From positions 118,769-182,768 of the forward strand of contig CALRWV020000007.1 of the NCBI GenBank assembly GCA_943371965.1: DNA of 64,000 nt. Reading direction: 5' to 3'. The notes beneath the pieces are model-generated. The model saw only the letters and a program-made list of their open reading frames with translations. It ran no database searches and had not been told where the DNA came from. The DNA is from CALRWV02 sp943371965. Its GTDB lineage: Bacteria > Bacteroidota > JABWAT01. Every line of letters begins with the position of its first letter. The first letter of the stretch is position 1. Shown in pieces: positions 55,215-64,000 of this stretch. The position numbers were made by a program, and so were the translations under genes.

Positions 55215-56171
55215 TTATTTCAACATCGATTTTACATAGTTAAACTGTTCAGTCAATCCGTCATGCAAACGAACTAGAGGATTATAACCTAAAACGGCCT
55301 GTGCTTTTTTTATGTTTGCAGATGTTTTGAATACATCACCTTTTTGGGCAGCTAAATAGTCAACTTTTAATTTTCCGTCAGAAATCTGATTCATAAAATC
55401 CAATACTTCACGCATTGAAGAAAGATTTGAACCACCAAGGTTATAAACATCACCTGAAATTCCTTTTTCAGCGGCACTGATACAACCATCAACAATATCA
55501 CTGACAAATGTAAAATCTCTGATTTGGGAACCATCGCCATACATCGGAAATGCTTTATTGCCAATTATCGATTCTGCAATTCTCTGAAATGCCATATCCG
55601 GACGTTGACGCGGACCAAAAACTGTAAAAAACCGCAATGATGCAGTTGGAACCTGAAAATTCTGTGAATAAGAAACTACCAGATGTTCCCCAGCCAATTT
55701 GGTAACCCCATAAGGTGAAAATGGTTTTGGCACGTCAGTTTCAGTTAATGTTTCCTGCTGACTGTTGCCATAAATGGAAGATGAAGAAGCATAAACTAAT
55801 TTTTTAATTGAACTTCCTTTTATTGCTTCAAGTAATTTTTGGGTTGCATGAATATTATGGTTAACATAGTCGGCAAATTCTTTTCCCCAGCTTAATCTTA
55901 CACCTGGCTGACCTGCCAAATGGAATACATAATCAACTGAATCCAGATAAGATTTATAATCCATTTCTTCCAGATTTTCATTTACAAATCTGAAATTCGG
56001 GTTTTTCTCAAAACTTGAAATGTTCCGTAATTTTATCTCAGGTGAGTAGTAGGAAGTTAAACAGTCTATCCCAATAACACTGCAGTTTTTTTTCAGAAGT
56101 GAATCAGCCAAATGCGAACCAATAAACCCCGCAGCACCCGTCACTATAACTTTTGATCCGTTAATAGCCAA
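55215..56171 (-). CDS. NAD-dependent UDP-sugar 4-epimerase (glucose/glucuronate type)
   Basis: An extended SDR. The TTG at 56171 is the preferred start: GAGGATGA lies just before it and the frame then reads INGSKVIVTGAAGFIG, placing the Gly motif near the N-terminus (318 aa). The frame is open to an ATG at 56219, but that overlaps the end of asnB by 35 nt. Characteristic features are GAAGFIGSHL, HLAGQPGVRLSW, the SSSSIYG strand and SPYGVTKLAGEHL with the Tyr-x-x-x-Lys pair, then RFFTVFGPRQRPDM. This fits UDP-glucuronate or UDP-glucose 4-epimerase, supplying the polymer with a galacto-configured sugar. It is 7 nt from the downstream GT4 gene. Confidence 0.85.
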   Translation of the reverse strand: MAINGSKVIVTGAAGFIGSHLADSLLKKNCSVIGIDCLTSYYSPEIKLRNISSFEKNPNFRFVNENLEEMDYKSYLDSVDYVFHLAGQPGVRLSWGKEFADYVNHNIHATQKLLEAIKGSSIKKLVYASSSSIYGNSQQETLTETDVPKPFSPYGVTKLAGEHLVVSYSQNFQVPTASLRFFTVFGPRQRPDMAFQRIAESIIGNKAFPMYGDGSQIRDFTFVSDIVDGCISAAEKGISGDVYNLGGSNLSSMREVLDFMNQISDGKLKVDYLAAQKGDVFKTSANIKKAQAVLGYNPLVRLHDGLTEQFNYVKSMLK

Positions 56172-56184
56172 ATCATCCTCTTGA

Positions 56185-58038
56185 TTAATTTTCGTAAAAC
56201 TTACGGTACCACATGTCAAAACTCAGTAAAGCCCAGATCATATAATAATAATCATGTTTGCCTGATAGGTGGTCGTTAATAATTTTCGTTGCAAATTTCG
56301 CATTTATAAATCCAAATCTCAAAAGTTGATTTTCCGACAATTGTGTTTGGATAAGGTCTTTGAGATCGTGCCTGAACCAATGGTTTAAAGGAAGATCAAA
56401 TCCCTGTTTTGGGCGATTAAAAAGACTTTCATCCAAATCCTTAAATAAATGCTGTTTCATCAGATATTTTTGAGTGCCTTCCCTGAATTTCATATCGAAA
56501 GGGAGATTCAGGGCAAATTCAACCAAACGGTAATCCAATAATGGATTTCTGGCTTCCAGTGAAACTGCCATACTCGCTCGGTCAACTTTGGTAAGAACAT
56601 CATCAGGCAAATACGATTGAAAATCGACCAAACTGGGTTGAAGAAGTAAATTTGGCTGTTTCAGGTTTCTTAATTCCATCGAAACCAGGCTTGGATTTTT
56701 TATAGGATAGTTAAACAATTGGTTTAAATGACTTCCTTTAAAAATCCCATTCAAATAATTATAACAGTCTTCCGGTGATTTAAAGGAAATTCCCTGTCCT
56801 GCTTTTTGAAGTTTATCGTGCGGAATTAAATTAACCAGTTTACCACCCAAATTTCTCACAAAGTAAGGTACATTTTTAAAATTCATCGCTGACTGATATT
56901 TCCTGTATCTGGAATAACCCCAAAATAACTCATCACCACCATCACCTGAAAGTGCAACGGTCACATATTTCCGGGCAAGTTTTGAAACCAGGTAAGTTGG
57001 CAAAGAAGATGGGTCAGCAAATGGTTCATCATAATGATCAGTTAAGGTGGTAATGGTGTTGAGCAAATCTGATGCTGATAAAATAAGTTCGTGGTGATCA
57101 GTCCCCAAAATCCCTGCTATTTTTTTTGCATATCCAGATTCATCATACCTTTTATCTTCAAAACCAACAGTGAAAGTGCTTACTTTTTTACTTTGCTTAA
57201 CCATTTCATTAACAATTAAACTCGAATCAATTCCACCGCTTAAAAGTGCACCCAACGGAACATCACTAATCATGCGGTATTTGACTGATTCCTGAATCAA
57301 TCTGCCGAATTCGTGTTCGTATTCTTCGGTTGGTTTTGCTGATTTCAACCCAGAATTAACAAACGAAAGTGGATTCCAATATTGTGTCAGTTCAATTTTG
57401 CCATCTTTTAACAATAAATGATGACCGGGCTGAAGTTTGCTGACTTCCTCAAAAATTGACAAGGGTGAACGGACATATTTATAGGCAAAAAAATGTTCAA
57501 CTGCTTCCTGATTGATCATCTTTTTGAAAAATGGATATTTGATAATGGGTTTTAACTCAGAACCAAAAACAAAATGTTTCCCGTTGAAAAAATAAAATAA
57601 TGGTTTTACCCCAACCCTATCCCTCGCAACAAAAAGTGTCTTTTTCTCTTTGTGATAAATTGCGAACGCGAACATACCGTTAAATTTATGAACACAATCA
57701 GTTCCCCATTCATCGTAGGAGTGAAGAATCACTTCTGTATCAGAACGGCTAATAAATTTTCTTCCTAAAGATTCAAGTTCTGATTTGATTTCCAGGTAAT
57801 TGTAAATCTCACCATTGAAAACAATTACGGTGTTCAAACCGCAATCCATGGGTTGTTTTCCCAATTCAGATAATTCAATAATACTTAACCTGCGGTGAGC
57901 CAACCCAACATTTTCATTTGTCCAAAATCCTTCTGCGTCCGGTCCACGGTACGAAATGGAGTCGCTCATTTTTTCCAAATCAGCAAATTCGGGCAATTCT
58001 GAGTTTTTAAAGGAAATGTATCCTGCTATTCCACACAT
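56185..58038 (-). CDS. asnB: Asparagine synthase (glutamine-hydrolysing), AsnB-type
   Basis: A 617-aa complete AsnB-type enzyme. N-terminal class II amidotransferase nucleophile Cys2 in MCGIAGY, then YRGPDAEGFW and NGEIYN. The synthetase domain has LSGGIDSSLI (PP-loop) and the C-terminal NPLLDYRLVEFAL. Such proteins often occur in polysaccharide clusters, where they amidate uronic acids of the polymer instead of making asparagine; here the surrounding glycosyltransferases make that likely, but it is inference. It is preceded by the GHL15-like gene (3-nt gap). A second, incomplete copy lies at the right end of the window. Confidence 0.88.
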   Translation of the reverse strand: MCGIAGYISFKNSELPEFADLEKMSDSISYRGPDAEGFWTNENVGLAHRRLSIIELSELGKQPMDCGLNTVIVFNGEIYNYLEIKSELESLGRKFISRSDTEVILHSYDEWGTDCVHKFNGMFAFAIYHKEKKTLFVARDRVGVKPLFYFFNGKHFVFGSELKPIIKYPFFKKMINQEAVEHFFAYKYVRSPLSIFEEVSKLQPGHHLLLKDGKIELTQYWNPLSFVNSGLKSAKPTEEYEHEFGRLIQESVKYRMISDVPLGALLSGGIDSSLIVNEMVKQSKKVSTFTVGFEDKRYDESGYAKKIAGILGTDHHELILSASDLLNTITTLTDHYDEPFADPSSLPTYLVSKLARKYVTVALSGDGGDELFWGYSRYRKYQSAMNFKNVPYFVRNLGGKLVNLIPHDKLQKAGQGISFKSPEDCYNYLNGIFKGSHLNQLFNYPIKNPSLVSMELRNLKQPNLLLQPSLVDFQSYLPDDVLTKVDRASMAVSLEARNPLLDYRLVEFALNLPFDMKFREGTQKYLMKQHLFKDLDESLFNRPKQGFDLPLNHWFRHDLKDLIQTQLSENQLLRFGFINAKFATKIINDHLSGKHDYYYMIWALLSFDMWYRKFYEN

Positions 58039-58041
58039 AAC

Positions 58042-59313
58042 TTACTTATTTTCCATAATGATTGCCGAAAACGGATTCAGCTCTTTTATTTCCAACTCTT
58101 TTGACAAGAAAAGTTCATTCATTGTTTTAGTTCCGCTTATTATGGAATATACTTTTCTCATTTCTGGGTGAATGAGTATTTTATCCTTTGAAGGGTTTAC
58201 CCATACTTCCCCTTTTTCAAATTTCCTTTTATAAATTTTACTTTCAAAATCGAAAAAAACGTTAACGCTGTCGGCATTTTGAAGGGGTTTTCCCAAATCC
58301 AAATCAAATTCGGGAAGTCTGTAATAAACATCAAATGAGTCATGAAATTTGTAATTGTAGTAAGAAAATTTTCCTGCACCCAACAGATAGGAACCCAAAC
58401 AAAAAAGCCGTGATTTACAATCGGCAGAATCCCCAGTTGACTGATTAAAGTTTATTTTCCTCAGTTTCTCAGCTTCAATTATTGAATTGATATCTTCACG
58501 CCATGTTTTTTCTTTGGGAAATGTTTGTATTGAGGTATCAACAGATGTTCTGATAAAGCCCTCATTCATGACGCCATAAAATCCACCTTTTTCGAGGATA
58601 TGGTAAGCAGTACTTCCCTTTTTAAATCTTGTACCGAAATTTGCAATCAGTTTCACCGAATCTTCAAAATTATGTTGTACACGCAATGAAAATTTGATGA
58701 CTGCATCCGACCACGCCCAATCATCAGTTGAGTCCATTTTACCATCACCATTCATATCAACCTGTTTTTCCAACGGAGCTTTTCGGAAAAAAAGTGTGTA
58801 AAACGGCCAGACATTATCAACAAAGATTCCGGTATTTTTATTATTTACAAATGAAATATGGTTTTTCCTGATTAGTGCAGAATAATAATCTGCCCAACCG
58901 TCTGATGCAGGATTTAAAAAATACCTGTTTTTATATTTTTTATTATAAGCGGGAATGTAACCCCATGCGTTTTTTTCGTCAATTGCCAAATTTTTATTCT
59001 TATTACCGTCAATTGTCTTCAGTAGAAAATCTGGATGATTGTTAAAAATATCATCAGCCCAGGGAGTATTATTTTTTTCTATATCGATCATGTTCTGGTA
59101 GATGAAAAAATGAGTATTCGGATTTCTTTCCAAAACGATCTGTCTTGATTTCGCATCTGTTGAAGGACCGTTGATATATACCGAATACTTTTCTGTATCG
59201 GAAACTTTTTGAAAATCAATTTTTTTGTGGAGAGTGATAAAAGTGTTAACTGTAGAGTTTTTGATTTCTTGAGTTGGAGTTTGAAAGAAGAACAGACATA
59301 GAATTAATATCAT
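58042..59313 (-). CDS. Predicted GHL15-like glycosidase/TIM-barrel protein
   Basis: A 423-aa protein with a possible signal at the start (MILILCLFFFQ, no clear cleavage) and a beta/alpha-barrel pattern: HFFIYQNMID, DGWADYYSALI, GIFVDNVWPF and GFYGVMNEGF. Asp in IFVDNV and Glu in MNEGF are candidate catalytic or binding acids, as in the putative glycoside hydrolase GHL15 family. A calcium-binding-like loop DMNGDGKMD lies near residue 190. It may trim, cleave or control the length of the exported glycan. It starts one base into the end of the acyltransferase gene (TAATG) and is 3 nt from asnB. The family assignment is by pattern only. Confidence 0.55.
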   Translation of the reverse strand: MILILCLFFFQTPTQEIKNSTVNTFITLHKKIDFQKVSDTEKYSVYINGPSTDAKSRQIVLERNPNTHFFIYQNMIDIEKNNTPWADDIFNNHPDFLLKTIDGNKNKNLAIDEKNAWGYIPAYNKKYKNRYFLNPASDGWADYYSALIRKNHISFVNNKNTGIFVDNVWPFYTLFFRKAPLEKQVDMNGDGKMDSTDDWAWSDAVIKFSLRVQHNFEDSVKLIANFGTRFKKGSTAYHILEKGGFYGVMNEGFIRTSVDTSIQTFPKEKTWREDINSIIEAEKLRKINFNQSTGDSADCKSRLFCLGSYLLGAGKFSYYNYKFHDSFDVYYRLPEFDLDLGKPLQNADSVNVFFDFESKIYKRKFEKGEVWVNPSKDKILIHPEMRKVYSIISGTKTMNELFLSKELEIKELNPFSAIIMENK

Positions 59314-60020
59314 TATTCGGGTTTTCTATTCTTAATTATTTTAGCAGGAACACCACCTACAATCGAGTATGGAGGAACACTTTTATTTACAACACTTCCG
59401 GAAGCTATTACAGAACCTTTTCCAATTGTTACACCTGCTAAAATAACGGTGTTGGAAGCAATCCAACAATCATCTTCTATAATAATTGATTGACGGGTTA
59501 CTCCTTGTTCCTTCATGGGTATGTCTGTTGTGGAAAAATTATGGTTTTCAGCATATAAACCAACTCTTGGTGACATCATAACATTATTGCCTATTTCAAT
59601 ATATCCTGAACAACCAATATATGAGTATGGACCAATATTTGAATTATTCCCAATCTTTAATCCTTCACCGGGTTCGCCGCCATAAAAATTAGTAGGTCTT
59701 ATAATTGCATAACTACCAATGGTGACTTTATCACCAAATTGAATTCCTCGTCTTGAAAACCCATTTATTTCACAATTATCTTCAATGATTAAATTCTTTC
59801 CTGCAGAAATATAATTTGCAAAACGGATAGTAACTGATTTTCCGATCAGCACCATACCGGAGGTAGATTTAAAAAATAATCGGCGGAAAAATCCTCTTAT
59901 TAAATTTTTAAGCAGCATATAAACAGTTTTAATTATAATACCGTTTTTCCATTCATTATTGAAACGCTTGTTGTCTTTTAAATTTAGAAGCTTGATAATA
60001 AAAGTTAAAATCTTGTTCAT
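59313..60020 (-). CDS. Left-handed beta-helix O-acyltransferase (hexapeptide)
   Basis: A 235-aa protein with hexapeptide repeats from about residue 60 to the end: RGIQFGDKVTIGSYAIIRP, KIGNNSNIGPYSYIG, YIEIGNNVMMSPRVGLYAENHNF and DDCWIASNTVILAGVTIGKGSVI. ENHNFS includes the catalytic His of acetyltransferases of the WcaF/maltose-acetyltransferase type. The end PPYSIVGGVPAKIIKNR is the typical C-terminal segment. It probably O-acetylates a sugar of the polymer. It overlaps the preceding GT4 gene by 4 nt and the GHL15-like gene by one base. Confidence 0.88.
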   Translation of the reverse strand: MNKILTFIIKLLNLKDNKRFNNEWKNGIIIKTVYMLLKNLIRGFFRRLFFKSTSGMVLIGKSVTIRFANYISAGKNLIIEDNCEINGFSRRGIQFGDKVTIGSYAIIRPTNFYGGEPGEGLKIGNNSNIGPYSYIGCSGYIEIGNNVMMSPRVGLYAENHNFSTTDIPMKEQGVTRQSIIIEDDCWIASNTVILAGVTIGKGSVIASGSVVNKSVPPYSIVGGVPAKIIKNRKPE

Positions 60021-61132
60021 TTTTTTTTAGATATATGTTGCAAAGTTTTGTTTAAGCGTTCAAGTTGGTAATCCCACGAATATTGAAATATACTCTCAAC
60101 TGAATTTTTGCACAACTGATTGTAATTGTTTTGGTCTGAAGCTATAATATCAATTTTTTCTGCAATTTGCACTGAATTCTTAGTTTCAACCAAATAACCA
60201 TTATAGCCATTTTTAATGATTTCCGGTATTGCTCCAACATATGTAGCAATGACAGGAACCCCAAACGACAATGCTTCAAGAATTACATTCGGTAAATTTT
60301 CAGTTAGTGAAGGCAATATCAGAATATTTGAATCTGTTATGCTTTTTTCAACATCTTTAAAGTATTTTTCGCCTTCAAAAATAATTCTGGAATTATCTGC
60401 CAAATGTTCCAAATAATCTTTATGTGGACCATCACCTATAATTCTTAAAATGTAATCAGGCGTTTTTAAATATTGAAGTGAATCAATCAAATATTCAATT
60501 CCTTTGTAATCAATCAATCTTCCTACATAAATCAAATTGATAACCGAACCATTTATATCTTTTAAAACTGGTTTATGAGATTCGATTCCATTTGGAAATA
60601 AATATGATTTTGATTTTATCAGCTTAAATTCGTTTTCACTGAATTGTTTCTCCATTTTAGTTAGAAATAACTCCATAACAGAGTCTGACTGAATAAGAAT
60701 TGCAGATGAATATCTATAAATAAATTTTTGGTATATCCGTTTGGGAAATGAATCAAAACTGAAATCTTCCTGCCCTCTTGGAGATACTACTGATTTGATT
60801 TTAAATAATACGGTACCAAGTGTAACAATCAAAGCAGCAAGTTGAATATGAAAAGACATAAACAACTCAAAGTTATTTTTCTCTTTTCTAACATAATTCA
60901 GTCCTTTAATCACATCGATTAAAGATTTTATCAAAGGTAATTTGGACATGGAACGCCTAACTACCTTGAAATTTTCTATCATATCCACCTGGGGAAGTTG
61001 GCCGGAATAATCTCTGGTAAAAACGGTAACCAAATTATTTTTACCTAGTTGGTTGCATAATTTATATGACTGTATTTGTCCCCCGCCAATTGAATCAGGA
61101 GGAAAATGACATGTGATAAAACTAATCCGCAT
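60017..61132 (-). CDS. GT4-family glycosyltransferase
   Basis: A 371-aa GT-B enzyme. The N-terminus carries ISFITCHFPPDSIGGGQIQSYKL, including the GGGQ of the GT4 first loop, followed by SPRGQEDFSF, the donor-side LIYVGRLIDYKGIEYLIDSL and LILPSLTENLPNVILEALSFGVPVIATYVGAIPEI with the catalytic Glu. The gene overlaps the acyltransferase by 4 nt and the Wzy-like gene by one base. It is likely to act late in repeat-unit synthesis. The donor sugar is not predictable. Confidence 0.88.
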   Translation of the reverse strand: MRISFITCHFPPDSIGGGQIQSYKLCNQLGKNNLVTVFTRDYSGQLPQVDMIENFKVVRRSMSKLPLIKSLIDVIKGLNYVRKEKNNFELFMSFHIQLAALIVTLGTVLFKIKSVVSPRGQEDFSFDSFPKRIYQKFIYRYSSAILIQSDSVMELFLTKMEKQFSENEFKLIKSKSYLFPNGIESHKPVLKDINGSVINLIYVGRLIDYKGIEYLIDSLQYLKTPDYILRIIGDGPHKDYLEHLADNSRIIFEGEKYFKDVEKSITDSNILILPSLTENLPNVILEALSFGVPVIATYVGAIPEIIKNGYNGYLVETKNSVQIAEKIDIIASDQNNYNQLCKNSVESIFQYSWDYQLERLNKTLQHISKKK

Positions 61133-62421
61133 TATTCATTTTCCAAGGTAATTTTATTGTTTTCTTTCAGTTTCATGTAAATACATGCAGTTAAAATCCA
61201 GAAAAGATTAAGAATAAACCAATTACCTTCCCATATATTTTGTAAAATCGCATAAAGCAATAACATTAAACCGGCAGCAGAAGTAATAAATGAAATTACT
61301 TTATTATTTGATTCAGTAAATAATTCTGAATATTCTGAAGCCTTTTTGATTATTCTAAAATAAATTACAAATATCAATATCAATGGAATCAACCCGATTT
61401 CTCCCAAAATTCCAATAATACTGGAACTTCTGTAAGTGAATGTTCCTTCTTTTCCTTCAGGAATTAAATCATTATAATACATGATATATTTCTCGGCCAA
61501 TGGAGGCCTACTGTTCATTGCCGTAGAGCTACCATACATTCCAGGTCCTGCTCCTAATATCCAAGGAAATTCAATATCATCTGGCAATTCAAACAAAACA
61601 GAATTATAACCCAATATTTTTTCACTTCCAGTAACGTAATCAACACTGTCAAAATCATCATAGGAAGCTTCCCAAGCATTTGCCCAATAAGTTTCAACAA
61701 ATCGAAACAAAAACAATCCTGCAATACCGCCAACAACTATAATTTGTGAAATTCGTTTATAACCCAAATTCAACTGTTTTCGTAAGAGATAAACAAGAAT
61801 CACAGGTAATAAAAACATTAGAACTTTTGTTGAAGTAATAACAAAAAGTATAAATGTAATTATCAGAAACAGAAGGTACTTTCTTTCTTTTTTAACAAGG
61901 TAATATCCAAAAGCAGAAAATATACCAAGCCAAGTATAAATTCCTACCTGGTGTGCATCTCCAGTTATTACAGCACCCTGAGCTGGGTCACCAAAATATT
62001 CTGTTCCTTTTGCAAACAATCCGAATATAAAAAATGGGATTTGAATAATAATAAGAACAGTAAGCAATTTCACTCCAAACTTTGCTATCCTTTCCTCTTT
62101 TTCAAAAATAAGAATCCAATAAAAGATTATAACGGGTTTGAATATTGAAAAGAGAAAAAGCACACCATTCAAAATAAGACTTTTATTGACAATAGCTGAT
62201 ATCACTGCGATTAGTAGAATATAAAAAAAAGGCTTATTGAGATTCGTCTTTGGGATAACATTTCTCTTTTCCTTTAAAAAAAGCCAGAATATATGAAATA
62301 ATAAAAGTAGAACTACAATTTCATCAATATTTGAAAAAATGGATGATGATTTACCGGCATTGACAATAATAAAGTGAGCAACGGAACTCCAAATCAGATA
62401 AAAATATATTATATAAATCAT
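61132..62421 (-). CDS. Wzy/O-antigen-ligase-like polymerase
   Basis: A 429-aa protein with about 11-12 hydrophobic helices and one long periplasmic loop between about residues 230 and 330 that contains VLFELPDDIEFPWILGAGPGMYG, the large loop of the O-antigen polymerase/ligase family. The GxGPGMYG-like segment occurs in several Wzy proteins. It would join repeat units or ligate the polymer to lipid A or a protein. It overlaps the GT4 gene downstream by one base and upstream by 4 nt. Assignment rests on topology and loop, not on an active-site residue. Confidence 0.8.
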   Translation of the reverse strand: MIYIIYFYLIWSSVAHFIIVNAGKSSSIFSNIDEIVVLLLLFHIFWLFLKEKRNVIPKTNLNKPFFYILLIAVISAIVNKSLILNGVLFLFSIFKPVIIFYWILIFEKEERIAKFGVKLLTVLIIIQIPFFIFGLFAKGTEYFGDPAQGAVITGDAHQVGIYTWLGIFSAFGYYLVKKERKYLLFLIITFILFVITSTKVLMFLLPVILVYLLRKQLNLGYKRISQIIVVGGIAGLFLFRFVETYWANAWEASYDDFDSVDYVTGSEKILGYNSVLFELPDDIEFPWILGAGPGMYGSSTAMNSRPPLAEKYIMYYNDLIPEGKEGTFTYRSSSIIGILGEIGLIPLILIFVIYFRIIKKASEYSELFTESNNKVISFITSAAGLMLLLYAILQNIWEGNWFILNLFWILTACIYMKLKENNKITLENE

Positions 62422-63521
62422 ATCGAAAAAGCTGAGATGTACTTTTTAATGGTTTCTTCATTATTATGATGTGTCTGAATATATTTAACCCCGTTATTTG
62501 AAAATAATTCCCAAAGGCTCCGATTTTTCAAAAGTATTTGAATATCAGATTGCATTTTCTCCAAATTACCTGAACAAAATCCGATCTTATATTTATTTAA
62601 AATCCCGTCAGGATTTGAAATCAGAGAAACTGCAGGAACTCCGTATTGCCATCCCTGCAAAAAAGTATTCGGAAATGCTTCTTCAAATTTTCCGTCAACT
62701 ACCGTAGTGTTAACAATAATCTTTGATTTTGCAATTATTTCATTTGCTTTATCGTGTGGCAGAAACCCCATAAATATCAAATTTGAAACTTGTTCAGCCT
62801 CACTTTTAATCAAATTAAAATAACTAATGTCCCTTGCACCACCAATCATCACAAATTTTCCTGCAGGCAACATGGAAGCAAGTTTAATAAATAATTCAGG
62901 TTTTTTGTATGGAATAATATTGGCAACCCAAGCAACATCATATTCCTTTACAGTGATATCTAATTCAGGTACGTTATGAGAAAAATGAGGAATTACTATC
63001 GCATTCAGTCCGAAATTATTTTTAAGCATTTCCAGTTGAGATACTTTCTGAGCAAATATTTGGTGAGCAAGGTACACACCAACTCTATAAAGTAATTTTC
63101 CAACTCTTCCAATAACTGCCGGATCATTTGAATTTTTTGAAAAATTAATATCACTTGCTGCTGAAAAATAGTACTTGCATGAAATTAATCTGGAAACCAA
63201 TGAAAACATGAAAACCATATTTGAAGCTCCTCTTTCGAGTATGATTTCAGGTCTTTCAGTTAATATTGTTTTTATAAACCAATAAAACTTGGTTATTCTA
63301 TTGGTTTCACTTTTAATTATTTTTACAAATCGAAACCCGGATATTTCATAAACATCAGATTGTCCAAAATCTCCAACGAAATAAGTAACTGAAAATCCTC
63401 TGTCCTTAAGCATTAATCCCAACGTCATTAATTGATATTCGGCACCACCTTGTGCGGACTCATTATCTTCCCCAAATAAATTTATTATGTTAAATGAATA
63501 AATGTGAATACTATTTTTCAT
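62418..63521 (-). CDS. GT4-family glycosyltransferase
   Basis: The ATG at 63521 is preferred because it overlaps the previous stop by ATGA; the frame is open to 63590, which would add 23 residues reading into the upstream gene. The 367-aa product starts MKNSIHIYSFN and has AQGGAEYQLMTLGLML, the GT4 first-loop GG motif, ILERGASNMVF, then VAWVANIIPYKKPELFIKLASML and NTFLQGWQYGVPAVSLISNPDG, the donor-binding end of the family. It is likely an early transferase of the locus. It overlaps the Wzy-like gene by 4 nt. Confidence 0.8.
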   Translation of the reverse strand: MKNSIHIYSFNIINLFGEDNESAQGGAEYQLMTLGLMLKDRGFSVTYFVGDFGQSDVYEISGFRFVKIIKSETNRITKFYWFIKTILTERPEIILERGASNMVFMFSLVSRLISCKYYFSAASDINFSKNSNDPAVIGRVGKLLYRVGVYLAHQIFAQKVSQLEMLKNNFGLNAIVIPHFSHNVPELDITVKEYDVAWVANIIPYKKPELFIKLASMLPAGKFVMIGGARDISYFNLIKSEAEQVSNLIFMGFLPHDKANEIIAKSKIIVNTTVVDGKFEEAFPNTFLQGWQYGVPAVSLISNPDGILNKYKIGFCSGNLEKMQSDIQILLKNRSLWELFSNNGVKYIQTHHNNEETIKKYISAFSI

Positions 63522-64000
63522 CGGATTGAATTCATTCCTAAAGATTTCTTTTGACCTTTTAGAAATAAAGCAAAAGTAACAATAAACCAAAGTTTGACAG
63601 ACATGTCTCTTGTACCGCTTTTATGAATTTTTAAGTATCTGTTCAAACTCTTAACATTGAATAACCCTGAATTTCTTATTTCTTCTGAATTTATCAAATC
63701 AAAACAATAATTAGAAAGCTCATTTGAAAACCAATGTTTGACTGGAACGCCAAATCCCATTTTTTTCCTGTATAAAATTTCATTTGGAAGTATTCCCGCC
63801 ATTGCTTTTTTTAAAATATATTTGCTTTCATTATTTTTGATTTTAAATGAACCGTTTAATCTAAAGGCAAATTCAATTATATGATGATCAAGCAATGGAG
63901 ATCTGGTTTCAAGTGAATTAAGCATACTCATTCTGTCAACTTTTGCCATAATATCTTCAGGCAGATAATGCTTAAAGTCATTGTAACCCATCTGGTTTAT
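63518..64000 (-). CDS. C-terminal part of a second AsnB-type amidotransferase, cut by the window edge
   Basis: The frame continues to the window end (reading INQMGYNDF before the first internal Met), so only about 160 C-terminal residues are present. HYLPEDIMAKVDRMSMLNSLETRSPLLDHHIIEFAF and KMGFGVPVKHWF are diagnostic of the C-terminal part of asparagine synthase-like proteins. With the complete asnB at 56185-58038, the locus has at least two such amidotransferases, consistent with amidated sugars in the polymer. The N-terminal glutaminase part lies outside the window. It overlaps the following GT4 gene by 4 nt. Confidence 0.9.
   Translation of the reverse strand: MNQMGYNDFKHYLPEDIMAKVDRMSMLNSLETRSPLLDHHIIEFAFRLNGSFKIKNNESKYILKKAMAGILPNEILYRKKMGFGVPVKHWFSNELSNYCFDLINSEEIRNSGLFNVKSLNRYLKIHKSGTRDMSVKLWFIVTFALFLKGQKKSLGMNSIR

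Noticed and set aside
1..64000. tRNA, rRNA, CRISPR array, insertion sequence or prophage
   Set aside because: Genes fill nearly all the window and no tRNA-like cloverleaf, direct-repeat/spacer array or transposase was seen. The only gap near 400 bp is 1834-2247, which holds the 49-aa gene and promoter-like boxes.

Overview
The window reads as a piece of chromosome from a low-GC Gram-negative bacterium of the Fibrobacterota-Chlorobiota-Bacteroidota (FCB) superphylum. The lineage fits Ignavibacteriota or a near relative better than classical Bacteroidia, but this is inference. The evidence is four very large secreted proteins ending in a type IX secretion (T9SS) type-A sorting domain with the 'YPNPFNP-type' signature, a gingipain/PorU-like C25 protease, a small Hc1-type histone-like protein, Wzi-like and other outer-membrane proteins, and several TAnnTTTG-type -7 boxes. 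Several genes also carry clear Shine-Dalgarno sequences. Coding density is very high. I see no tRNA, rRNA, CRISPR array, insertion sequence or phage gene.

Region 1 (1-20.7 kb) is mostly housekeeping. It holds an SDR-like protein following a partial, possibly hot-dog thioesterase gene; a plus-strand trio of envelope proteins (2.2-4.4 kb); the Hc1-like gene with its own strong promoter and terminator; an NfeD-SPFH membrane pair; and a minus-strand group of an MFS exporter, a 57-aa protein and a degenerate P-loop protein. A CobW-type GTPase and a secreted GH13 amylase with a LacI-type palindrome upstream follow. Next come a secreted protein built of four related ~137-aa units overlapping a small gene, and a compact minus-strand operon: RlpA, SAM hydroxide adenosyltransferase, a monooxygenase-fold protein, a methyltransferase, a HAD phosphatase, uridine kinase, glycerate kinase and a second HAD hydrolase.

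Region 2 (20.7-30.9 kb, minus strand) is an operon that starts with a polyprenyl-phosphate sugar-1-phosphate transferase (WcaJ/WbaP type). It continues with gmd and fcl (GDP-fucose synthesis), the PorU-like sortase, a TPR lipoprotein and the GDP-mannose pyrophosphorylase that supplies gmd. Glycan synthesis and a candidate T9SS sortase therefore share one transcription unit.

Region 3 (30.9-64 kb) is a surface-polysaccharide locus. It holds about nine glycosyltransferase-like genes, a Wzx flippase, a Wzy-like polymerase, a WecG/TagA/CpsF transferase, a hexapeptide acyltransferase, a sugar-nucleotide epimerase, two AsnB-type amidotransferases (one cut by the window end), a GHL15-like predicted glycosidase and a Wzi-like outer-membrane protein. 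Two giant paralogous proteins (1497 and 2683 aa) lie between the glycosyltransferases and the Wzi-like gene. Each has an N-terminal transglutaminase-like Cys-His-Asp domain, fibronectin-type and cadherin-like repeats and a T9SS tag; the larger also has FG-GAP/UnbV modules.

A coherent reading, largely inferred, is that the locus makes an undecaprenol-linked fucose-containing glycan that is flipped, polymerised and displayed. T9SS cargo, including the two giants, is exported and attached to a surface glycan by a PorU-type sortase. The most unusual elements are the giant transglutaminase-like pair with its exact 94-aa repeat array, the four-unit AGGAEKNR protein, and several degenerate-enzyme proteins (P-loop and alpha/beta hydrolase).
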